Assembly (NCBI GenBank): GCA_963169055.1
Contig: CAUJFU010000077.1
Coordinates: 1-6,003, forward strand
From: Myxococcota bacterium
GTDB lineage: Bacteria; Myxococcota_C; UBA6777
Reading direction: 5' to 3'
DNA length: 6,003 nucleotides
Below are positions 1 through 5,705 of this stretch, piece after piece (the stretch's first letter is position 1; every line of letters starts with the position of its first letter). A model generated the notes under the pieces. That model saw nothing but the letters and a program-made list of their open reading frames with translations. It did not search any database and was not told where the DNA came from. The translations under genes and the position numbers were made by a program.

Positions 1-1
1 T

Positions 2-3000
2 TCGTTGCGCAAGGGCGACTGCAAAGAAGGCGTGCAGCGTTGCGAGGCGGGTGTGTGGTCGGCTTGTGATGGACAGATCGCCCCAAAGACCGAAGAATGC
101 AACGGCAAAGACGACGATTGCAACGGTCTTGTGGATGATGCCATCCCCACGCGACCTTGCCTCTCTACCGCCAACACAGGCTGCAAGCAAGGCTCTACGG
201 GAGATATCCAATGCTTCGGAAATTGTCGTTCGGGGCGTTCGACTTGTCTCAATGGCAAGTGGAGCGATTGTCAGGGAGAGATCCTTCCTCTTGCACAGGA
301 ATTATGCGGAAACAAGCAAGATGACGATTGCAACGGCCAGATCGACGATGGTTGTGTGTGCAAGGACGGCGAGACAAGGGCGTGCTACACAGGCACAAAA
401 GAGACCCGAAAGCGCGGCGAGTGCAAAGACGGACTCCAACGTTGCGTTCAGTCGCGTTGGGAAGAGTGTTCGGATGATACGCCCCCACAAACCGAAGTTT
501 GCGATGGCAAAGACAACGATTGTGACGGGATCGTGGACAACCTCACCAATGCCGATTGCAAGGTTCCCAACCAGACAGGGATCTGTTCCCAAGGCAAGTT
601 GGTGTGTGAAAACAACCAGCCGCGATGCAAAGCACCGACTTCTGCGCAAGAAGTGTGCGACGGCTTGGACAACAATTGCGACGGTGAGATCGACAACTTG
701 GCTGACATTGGTAAGCCTTGCACCGATGCTGCGGCGCTTGGACCCTGTAAAGATGGTGTGTGGCGTTGCGAAAACAACCAAAAAGTCTGCAAGTCCGCGA
801 TCCAACCCGCTCCTGAGATCTGCAACGGAGTGGATGACGATTGCGACGGAAAGATCGACAATCCCGCAGGTAGCTGTGTGGTCTCGGGCAAACTTGGGAT
901 CTGTGCGGTGGGGGCATGGGCTTGTGAGCAGGGAGTAAAGCTCTGTAAACAAGTCGAGATCGGAACTTCCGAAGTTTGCAACGGAGTGGATGACGATTGC
1001 AACGGCAAGATCGATGATACCGTGGATGAAGGAAAACCTTGTACCGATCCGACCAAAAAAGGCGTCTGTGCCGAGGGCGTGTTTCGCTGTCAAAAGGACG
1101 CTACAGGCGCGTGGGGGCGTGTCTGTTTCTCTCAAAAAACGCCCCAAACCAAGGTCTGCAACGGTCTGGATGACGATTGCGATGGTGTGGTCGATGCGGG
1201 TTGTGTAGCCTGCAAATCACACATGGATTGCGGTGGGGTGGGGCTTTGCGTCAACGGCTTTTGTGACAAAACCGCCCAATGCGCCGCCGCCAACGATTGC
1301 CCCACCGATCAAGTGTGCAAACAAGGCCGCTGTTCGTATTGCGCGCTCAATGGGGCCGATTGTCCGACGGGGCAGCTTTGCCTTGCCGACGCTCAAAAAG
1401 GCTACAATCGCTGTCAACCTGTCCAATGCGCCGTCAATTCCAACTGTGCCTTTGGTTTGGTTTGCAAGCAAAACCGTTGTCAAAACTGCGATCCTGCGGC
1501 CAAAGATGCCCAAGGCAATCCCCTCAACGAATGTGGCGGTCAGTCGGCCTGTTTGCAGGGCAAATGCTATGCTCCATGTACCGTCGATCTCGATTGTGGC
1601 TCGGCGTTGACGCAGCGTTGCGCGGCGATGCCCGATCGTGCGGGTGTTTCGTCTTCGCTGTGCTTGCTTCGCTGTGCGCAAGACAGCGATTGCCCCCAAG
1701 GATTCGGATGCTTTGCACAAGCCTGTGTGGTTTCTGCCGTGCTGTCGGATGGGGCCTACACTTTCAGCGATCTGTCGCTGCCAGAAAGCTGTACCGCGTA
1801 CCGCCATCCCGAATCAGGCTACCAACCACAAACGCGCAGCGGTCTTTACTGGATCAAACCGCCGAATGCACCGAAGAAATACAAAGTGTATTGCGATCAA
1901 GCACACGATGAGGGCGGATTTCAGTTGATGGCGCGTTATACAACGCGGCTGAATCTCAAAGATTTCCAGACCGACAAATACCAGATCCAAAACACACAAA
2001 CAGGGAAGACACTCGATCTCACCCAAGACGAATTGCCGAATCTCTCAGATCTGACCGTGTACGGGCATCTTGCGTACACCGACTTTGTGCCTGAGGGTCG
2101 AGAAATCCGCGTGATCTGTCGTGGCACAAGCGCTACGGAGGCGGTTTCTGTCGATTTGACGGATTACACGGTGTTTCAGCATTGGACGGAAGGAAACAAA
2201 GGAACCTATGGAACGGGCTTGTGGGGATTTGTGGCGAAGGGGGGCGGAGCCTCGCGAACGGTCACCGAGATGTGTGGAACAACGGCGGTCTCGACGGGCG
2301 GAACCTTCGGTGGGATCGCCTTTTGTACAGGAAACGCTGATACTCTGGCAGCCCATCGCGTGTCGTGGCGATTTGACCAGACCACAGGCCAACCGACGTT
2401 TGTCTGTGATGGAAAGCAGCTTACAGACGGAACCATCGAAGTCTGGGGGCGAGCATGGGGCCGCAATCCGTTGTTTGTGAACACTTCAGGGGCGCGACAA
2501 TGGAAGAATGGTTCGGTGGCACGCACCTGTCGAGAATACCGCTTCTCAGAGGGCGGCCAGTACACGGGAACGACAGGTTCTGGGGCGTATATGATCCAGC
2601 CCTCTCCAAACCACCCGCCGTTTCGGGCCTATTGCGATATGGGCTTCGACGCCAACGGCAAAAAAGGCGGATGGACCTTGTTTGCGCGCTATATGATAAT
2701 TCGGCCCGTTGTTGAATTTGACCCCTTTGTTCATTTCGAGCAGACAGCTAGCGGAGTTCTGACAGAGCGCCAAAGCCCGCCTGATCTCAACGATCCTACC
2801 CTTTTCGGTCATTTCCATTATGGTTGGCTGCCGCTAGATCACCGAGAATTTCGTGTCCGAACGGATGGGCGGGACATGGAGTGCGATGAGGCTCGGTCGA
2901 GCGGGATCACCACATGGAAGCACGGAAAAACGGCTCTTTCGAGCGGATTTCTCAAACTATATTCTTATAAGCAGCCTTCCTTGACGGGCTGGTCCAACGG

Positions 3001-3190
3001 AACAGGAGGTGGAGTCTGTCGAGATGAAGAAAAATATATTCATTCCACGATGCTAGGATTTTTGTATTGCGGGGGAGGCGCATCTCCGCTGTTCGGGGTT
3101 GCCAAGGGATCGCAAGAGAACAATGTCTGTGGGTTTTGTCGTGGACAAGCAAAGTGTTTTCCGGGGGAGATTCGACTGTATCTGCGTTGA
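2..3190 (+). CDS. Large cysteine-rich surface protein with MopE-type motifs and two fibrinogen-like modules (5'-partial)
   Basis: The frame is open to the left edge and begins in the middle of a repeat, so the N-terminus, including any signal peptide, lies outside the window. The TTG at 5 is not a convincing start. Residues here are counted from nt 5, giving 1061 residues to the TGA at 3188. Three regions are visible. Residues 30-399 carry seven copies of a pattern like EVCNGxDDDCDGxIDD, with cysteines at 32, 101, 166, 218, 273, 325 and 385; this matches the putative metal-binding MopE motif family. Residues 400-574 form a second cysteine-rich part of short units such as DCPxGxxCxxGxC. Residues 596-1061 contain two modules resembling the N-terminal part of fibrinogen-like domains, with YCD at 629-631 and 876-878 followed by GGF and GGW. 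No C-terminal membrane anchor is seen. By family it is an extracellular or outer-surface protein; calcium or metal binding and adhesion are inferences. The exact function is unknown. Confidence 0.93.
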   Translation, partial: SLRKGDCKEGVQRCEAGVWSACDGQIAPKTEECNGKDDDCNGLVDDAIPTRPCLSTANTGCKQGSTGDIQCFGNCRSGRSTCLNGKWSDCQGEILPLAQELCGNKQDDDCNGQIDDGCVCKDGETRACYTGTKETRKRGECKDGLQRCVQSRWEECSDDTPPQTEVCDGKDNDCDGIVDNLTNADCKVPNQTGICSQGKLVCENNQPRCKAPTSAQEVCDGLDNNCDGEIDNLADIGKPCTDAAALGPCKDGVWRCENNQKVCKSAIQPAPEICNGVDDDCDGKIDNPAGSCVVSGKLGICAVGAWACEQGVKLCKQVEIGTSEVCNGVDDDCNGKIDDTVDEGKPCTDPTKKGVCAEGVFRCQKDATGAWGRVCFSQKTPQTKVCNGLDDDCDGVVDAGCVACKSHMDCGGVGLCVNGFCDKTAQCAAANDCPTDQVCKQGRCSYCALNGADCPTGQLCLADAQKGYNRCQPVQCAVNSNCAFGLVCKQNRCQNCDPAAKDAQGNPLNECGGQSACLQGKCYAPCTVDLDCGSALTQRCAAMPDRAGVSSSLCLLRCAQDSDCPQGFGCFAQACVVSAVLSDGAYTFSDLSLPESCTAYRHPESGYQPQTRSGLYWIKPPNAPKKYKVYCDQAHDEGGFQLMARYTTRLNLKDFQTDKYQIQNTQTGKTLDLTQDELPNLSDLTVYGHLAYTDFVPEGREIRVICRGTSATEAVSVDLTDYTVFQHWTEGNKGTYGTGLWGFVAKGGGASRTVTEMCGTTAVSTGGTFGGIAFCTGNADTLAAHRVSWRFDQTTGQPTFVCDGKQLTDGTIEVWGRAWGRNPLFVNTSGARQWKNGSVARTCREYRFSEGGQYTGTTGSGAYMIQPSPNHPPFRAYCDMGFDANGKKGGWTLFARYMIIRPVVEFDPFVHFEQTASGVLTERQSPPDLNDPTLFGHFHYGWLPLDHREFRVRTDGRDMECDEARSSGITTWKHGKTALSSGFLKLYSYKQPSLTGWSNGTGGGVCRDEEKYIHSTMLGFLYCGGGASPLFGVAKGSQENNVCGFCRGQAKCFPGEIRLYLR
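95..1204 (+). repeat. Seven MopE-type Asp/Cys coding repeats
   Basis: Seven units with a core of Cys-Asn/Asp-Gly-x-Asp-Asp/Asn-Asp/Asn-Cys-Asn/Asp-Gly begin at Cys codons 98, 305, 500, 656, 821, 977 and 1157. The second unit has one extra residue (CGNKQDDDC). Spacings are 69, 65, 52, 55, 52 and 60 codons. Between the cores the pattern continues as G-x-C-x-x-G-x-x-x-C, typical of the MopE-like repeat (Pfam 'putative metal-binding motif'). The acidic clusters flanked by two cysteines suggest loop-bound Ca2+ or another metal plus a disulfide; that role is inferred. Units five and six are nearly identical in DNA, which indicates recent duplication or conversion. Confidence 0.9.
1202..1726 (+). 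other. Cysteine-rich short-unit region of the large surface protein
   Basis: Residues 400-574 (counted from nt 5) contain roughly six or seven short units with the shape DC-x-x-G-x-x-C-x-x-G-x-C, for example NDCPTDQVCKQGRC and SDCPQGFGCFAQAC. The spacing differs from the MopE units and the acidic DDDC core is missing, so this is a separate domain type. Units like this appear in myxobacterial secreted proteins and resemble small disulfide-stabilised EGF- or Dickkopf-like folds, but I cannot assign a specific family. It links the acidic repeats to the fibrinogen-like modules. Confidence 0.7.
1790..2527 (+). other. Fibrinogen-like module 1 of the large surface protein
   Basis: Residues 596-841 start with a cysteine (SCTAYRHPESGYQP), then SGLYWIKP, KVYCD at 627-631 and GGFQLMARY from 637. 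The module closes with a Cys and the phrase GTIEVWGR. This order (Cys, SGxYxIxP, YCD, GGW-like) is that of the bacterial fibrinogen-like YCDxxxxGGGW domain, related to the N-terminal half of animal fibrinogen C domains. Here the GGW tryptophan is replaced by Phe. The rest of the module, including WGFVAKGGG, does not match a domain I can name. Carbohydrate or protein binding is the usual suggestion for such domains and is not shown here. Confidence 0.7.
2528..3187 (+). other. Fibrinogen-like module 2 of the large surface protein
   Basis: Residues 842-1061 repeat the plan of the preceding module: TCREYRFSEGGQY, SGAYMIQP, AYCDM at 875-879, GGWTLFARY from 888. Later come a shared L-(T/F)-x-(Y/F)-G-H segment, the phrase REFRVR and a Cys-rich end finishing in GEIRLYLR at the C-terminus. 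Module 2 keeps the canonical GGW, unlike module 1. The two modules share their order of landmarks but have diverged strongly between them, so the duplication is old. The protein ends directly after the domain, with no membrane anchor or sorting signal that I can recognise. Confidence 0.7.
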
Positions 3191-3282
3191 TGTGTTTGTG
3201 TTGTTCGTGCGGGGACGTCCCTCGTGGTGAGGCGGGCGTTGTGATAGAAGCGAAACAGTCGGAGAGCGAACACTCAAACCAA

Positions 3283-3290
3283 GAGGAAGA
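3283..3290 (+). promoter_or_regulatory. Ribosome binding site for the HEAT-cyclophilin gene
   Basis: The purine run AAGAGGAAGAGA precedes the ATG at 3296, with AGGA at 3284-3287 placed 8 nt upstream. This is a good Shine-Dalgarno distance and supports this ATG, which also places a hydrophobic signal peptide at the N-terminus. Confidence 0.75.
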
Positions 3291-3295
3291 GACGG

Positions 3296-5284
3296 ATGTT
3301 GCGTGTGATCGTGTGGTTTTTGTTGGTGTGGTTGGGATGTGGAGCAAGTTTATGGGGGGCGGATCTGGGACCGTTTGGGGTGGCGGAGGAGAACGAAGAT
3401 CCGCGCCACCCGAGCCTGTTGGTGGCGTTGCGTTCGGTGGATGCGTCGTTGCGTGTTCGTGCGGCGCGGAGCATGGGGCGGATGCAGACACCGAGGGCGC
3501 TGGATGCGTTGCGGCTGTTGGCGAGCGATGCAGACGAGAAAGTCCGAACGATGGCGATCTTTGGACTCGGCCAGTTGGGTTGGGAAGTCTCGTGGACGCA
3601 AGGGCATCGTGACGCGATCAAGGGGGTCTTGCGTCGGGCGTTGGGTGATCCCTCGGTGGGGGTGAGGCGTGCCGCGATCGAAGCGGTCGGGAAATACGCC
3701 TTTGTCGAGACGCGCCTGTGGCTGACGGCTTTTTTGCGTGGAGCAGAGGTGTCGTTGCGGGTGGAGGCGTTGCGTGCGTTGTTTCGTGCAGCGTATTTGT
3801 GGCAACGAAGGGCCGCGACGGCTCCGAAAGGTTGGTTGGCTTCGCGTCTGCCGCTATCTCGGGTGATGATGCAAGATCTGCAACGGCTGTCTAAGTCAAA
3901 AGAGGCGGAAGTGCGGGCGGGTGTGGCATATTATTTTGCGCGAATCAACGATCCGCAAGGATTATCGATCTTGCTGGATTTGGCGGATGATGCGCACGCA
4001 CAGGTTCGCTTGTTTGCGTTGCAGGGGCTTCAAAAACTCGCCAATCCAAAAGGAGCCGAGGCGGCGTTGCGCGGGACTTCTTCGGCGGTGGCCCATCGCA
4101 TCGCTGCGTTGCAAGCACTCGAAGCGATGAAACAAGTGCATCGAGTTTCGGACTTGCTCTCTCGCGACAAGTCGGCCCATACACGGGCTGTTTGGGTGCG
4201 TGTTCGCAGCAAAGGCTTGCGCCCACCGTTGGCGCTTTTTCGTGCGATGTGGAAGTCTGATCCTTCTCGAAGTGTCCGATCTGCCGCGTTGATCGCTTTG
4301 GGACAGCATACCGATCCCGATGCGTTTTTGTTGGAGCTGATCGGCGTCTTGCACCAGAAGGATATCTTTTTGCGCGAAGCGGCGGTTGCGGCGAGTGCTT
4401 GGCTAGGATGGCGGCGGTTGTCTTTTTTGGAGATGGCTTTGCAAGACCAGCATGTCCTTGTGCGCTCGGCGGCGTTGATGGCGCTGGCCAAAGAAAAGTC
4501 GCCGCGTGTGTGGTCGCTACTCCAGCGCGCCCTTCGTTCGGAGGAGTTGGCGGAGCGTGGGGCTTTGGTGATGTTTCTTGCTGCGCAAAAGTCCCCGCGT
4601 GTCCAAGATATCGCGTGGGATCTGTATCAAAAAAGCCGAGGCGAGCGTTGGGTCGAAGTCCGCGAAGAGATCGCGCAGATCCTCGCACGCATCCGCAATC
4701 CGCAGACAACGCATCTACTCGATCTGGTGGCGCACGACGAAGCGGCTTCGGTGGCGCGTATCGCCCAACAAGCCCTCCAAAAGCGCGGCATCTCCAAGCC
4801 TTGGCCGCTTGCGAAGGCGCGCCGAGCCAGTCCTTATCGAGGGGTGCGTTTTTCGCGGAATCCTGTTGTGGTCTTTGAGACGACACGGGGTTCATTTTCG
4901 GTGGTTTTCTTTGCGGAGGATGCGCCGATCCACGTTGCGACGGTGGTGGGTCTTGTCGAAAAAGGTTTTTATCACGGACTGTTGTGGCACCGAGTGATCC
5001 CCAACTTTGTGATCCAAGGCGGAGATCCCGATGGGACGGGGTGGGGCGGTGGGGATTTTTCCTTGCGGGCCGAGATCAATCCGCGCCGGTTTGTACGCGG
5101 AACGCTTGGAATGCCTCGTGCGATGGGCTGGGATACAGGCAGTGTGCAGTTATTCTTTACACACGGACAGACGCCGCATCTTGACGGCCAATACACCGTC
5201 TTTGGGCAGATCCGCAAGGGCTTCGAGGTCTTGGATCGCATCGAACGTGGAGATCGGATACTCCGCGCTTATCGAGTGCCTTGA
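3296..5284 (+). CDS. Exported HEAT-repeat protein with C-terminal cyclophilin-type peptidyl-prolyl isomerase domain
   Basis: This is a complete 662-residue protein. Residues 1-22 form a signal peptide (one Arg, then VIVWFLLVWLGCG). Cys15 could be lipidated, but the box WLGC has Trp at -3 and is not canonical, so lipoprotein versus soluble periplasmic protein is open. Residues about 40-505 are paired helices with the HEAT/PBS-lyase signature (V-R-x-x-A-x-x-A-L-G and D-x-x-x-x-V-R), at least ten repeats, probably a curved protein-binding scaffold. Residues 522-662 are a cyclophilin domain that would catalyse cis-trans isomerisation of peptidyl-proline bonds. Key positions by comparison with human cyclophilin A: R566 (R55), F571 (F60), V572 (M61), Q574 (Q63), Q618 (Q111), F620 (F113), H628 (W121), L629 (L122), Y633 (H126). 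The catalytic Arg and most of the pocket are kept; Val, His and Tyr are usual in bacterial members. The segment normally GGSQFF reads GSVQLFF. It lies 105 bp downstream of the cysteine-rich gene on the same strand. The HEAT and isomerase assignment is firm; the client is unknown. Confidence 0.93.
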   Translation: MLRVIVWFLLVWLGCGASLWGADLGPFGVAEENEDPRHPSLLVALRSVDASLRVRAARSMGRMQTPRALDALRLLASDADEKVRTMAIFGLGQLGWEVSWTQGHRDAIKGVLRRALGDPSVGVRRAAIEAVGKYAFVETRLWLTAFLRGAEVSLRVEALRALFRAAYLWQRRAATAPKGWLASRLPLSRVMMQDLQRLSKSKEAEVRAGVAYYFARINDPQGLSILLDLADDAHAQVRLFALQGLQKLANPKGAEAALRGTSSAVAHRIAALQALEAMKQVHRVSDLLSRDKSAHTRAVWVRVRSKGLRPPLALFRAMWKSDPSRSVRSAALIALGQHTDPDAFLLELIGVLHQKDIFLREAAVAASAWLGWRRLSFLEMALQDQHVLVRSAALMALAKEKSPRVWSLLQRALRSEELAERGALVMFLAAQKSPRVQDIAWDLYQKSRGERWVEVREEIAQILARIRNPQTTHLLDLVAHDEAASVARIAQQALQKRGISKPWPLAKARRASPYRGVRFSRNPVVVFETTRGSFSVVFFAEDAPIHVATVVGLVEKGFYHGLLWHRVIPNFVIQGGDPDGTGWGGGDFSLRAEINPRRFVRGTLGMPRAMGWDTGSVQLFFTHGQTPHLDGQYTVFGQIRKGFEVLDRIERGDRILRAYRVP

Positions 5285-5303
5285 TTGGAGCTTATACGAA
5301 ATC
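5247..5303 (+). repeat. 3'-end segment of the cyclophilin gene, first copy of a duplicated segment
   Basis: This stretch covers the last 12 codons (GDRILRAYRVP plus stop) and about 19 bp of downstream sequence. Bases 5247-5292 match 5425-5470 at 38 of 46 positions without a gap by my hand alignment. The following AGCTTATACGAAATC (5289-5303) recurs at 5506-5519 with one base missing. It therefore pairs with the intergenic copy described separately. Confidence 0.75.
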
Positions 5304-5330
5304 CGCCCATTGCGTGATCGTAAAACGTAG

Positions 5331-5352
5331 GGGCAGCCCCCCGTGGCTGCCC
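5331..5352. repeat. REP-like intergenic palindrome
   Basis: GGGCAGCC at 5331-5338 and GGCTGCCC at 5345-5352 are perfect 8-bp inverted arms around a 6-base loop (CCCCGT). The element is led by GTAG at 5327-5330. The pattern GTAGGGGC...GCCC resembles short palindromes scattered between genes in many environmental bacteria. There is no following T-run, so it is a poor intrinsic terminator in the plus direction. It lies about 47 bp after the cyclophilin stop codon and could still stabilise that mRNA's 3' end. Confidence 0.65.
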
Positions 5353-5424
5353 AACCACAGGGCATTTACAGCAGATCGCACCTACCCTTCGATCACACAT
5401 CTTTCGGATATCGTATTACCGAAA

Positions 5425-5519
5425 GTGGAGATCGGATCATCCGCACCGATCGAGTTCCGTGATTGGAGCCTCCGCACCGATCGAGTTCCGTGTTTGGATC
5501 GTTTCAGCTTATCGAAATC
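5425..5519 (+). repeat. Diverged, partly expanded copy of the cyclophilin gene 3' end
   Basis: Read in the matching frame, 5427-5462 encodes GDRIIRTDRVP and a TGA stop, against GDRILRAYRVP and TGA at the end of the real gene. Several of the base differences are at third codon positions. The match continues past the stop (TGATTGGAGC) and, after an extra 31-bp unit, ends with AGCTTATCGAAATC, close to the sequence downstream of the real gene. Upstream of 5425 the resemblance to the cyclophilin domain stops, so only a tail is present. It is best read as a remnant of a tandem duplication or a dispersed repeat that overlaps the gene end. It is not a functional gene. Confidence 0.65.
5440..5501 (+). 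repeat. Two-copy 31-bp tandem repeat
   Basis: Units 5440-5470 and 5471-5501 begin with an identical 22 bases (from TCCGCACCGATCG to GTTCCGTG) and share TTGGA after one mismatch. Only the last three bases and that one position differ. The period of 31 is not a multiple of three, which fits non-coding sequence. The real gene tail at 5262-5292 is a third, more diverged member (25 of 31 positions match the first unit), so the tandem step is younger than the split from the gene. Confidence 0.8.
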
Positions 5520-5638
5520 ATCTGGTGGGTAGGGTCTTTTTGAGGGGGCTGGCTTGTTGGAAAAAAGCCGTGTTCGCAAGCGTTCAAGCAGTAGGCTGTT
5601 GGTTTGAAAAGTGCTGATCGTCTCATCCATACGGGGTC

Positions 5639-5657
5639 AAGGGAGCCGCGCTCCCTT
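5639..5657. repeat. Perfect hairpin AAGGGAGC / GCTCCCTT
   Basis: The arms 5639-5646 and 5650-5657 are perfect 8-bp complements with a 3-base spacer (CGC). The hairpin is followed immediately by GTGGGG and a second hairpin. The paired arrangement resembles compact intergenic repeat elements, and neither hairpin has a T-tract in either direction. Confidence 0.65.
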
Positions 5658-5664
5658 GTGGGGT

Positions 5665-5681
5665 GTGGGGTTAAACCCCAC
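5665..5681 (-). terminator. Hairpin downstream of the minus-strand gene, possible terminator
   Basis: GTGGGGTT (5665-5672) and AACCCCAC (5674-5681) are perfect 8-bp arms around one base, so the real loop would be a few bases within TTAAA. It sits about 25 bp beyond the TAA stop of the minus-strand gene, a suitable place for transcript ending or 3'-end protection. No U-run follows in the minus-strand direction, so an intrinsic terminator is uncertain. Together with the neighbouring hairpin it may be a repeat element. Confidence 0.4.
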
Positions 5682-5705
5682 CAAAGCCATCAAGCCGCGT
5701 AAGTC

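Larger units (their letters stand above)
5285..5705. other. 421-bp structured intergenic region between convergent genes
   Basis: No reading frame here has a ribosome binding site or recognisable protein content. The region holds, in order, a REP-like palindrome at 5331-5352, the second copy of the cyclophilin gene tail at 5425-5519 with its internal 31-bp duplication, an unremarkable stretch from about 5520 to 5638, and two perfect hairpins at 5639-5681. No hairpin followed by a T-run is seen directly after the cyclophilin stop codon, so its transcription end is unclear. Confidence 0.7.

Noticed and set aside
302-1147. Long open minus-strand frame of 281 residues opposite the MopE repeats
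   Set aside because: It mirrors the repeated plus-strand codons, its product is a repetitive Val/Ala/Ile string with no domain, and the plus strand has clear family motifs.
95-1204. Regularly spaced repeats that could suggest a CRISPR array
   Set aside because: The units lie in frame within one gene, differ in sequence and spacing, and encode the MopE-type motif.
3212-3232. GGGACGTCCC palindrome and a small CCTC/GAGG hairpin after the first gene
   Set aside because: The stems are short, there is no T-run, and the adjacent genes may be co-transcribed; chance occurrence in G/C-rich sequence is likely.
3945-4895. Open minus-strand frame of 316 residues opposite the HEAT-cyclophilin gene
   Set aside because: The translation is low-complexity Pro/Ala/Arg-rich sequence, as expected opposite a G-rich gene, and the plus-strand protein is unmistakable.
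5551-5569. GGCTT...AAGCC inverted repeat near an A-run
   Set aside because: Only 5-bp arms with a 9-base loop, and the A-run lies in the loop and not after the stem, so it does not fit a terminator.
5382-5630. Possible 82-residue minus-strand gene in the intergenic region
   Set aside because: There is no Shine-Dalgarno sequence before its ATG. It crosses the tandem repeat and the gene-tail copy, and it has no recognisable protein character.
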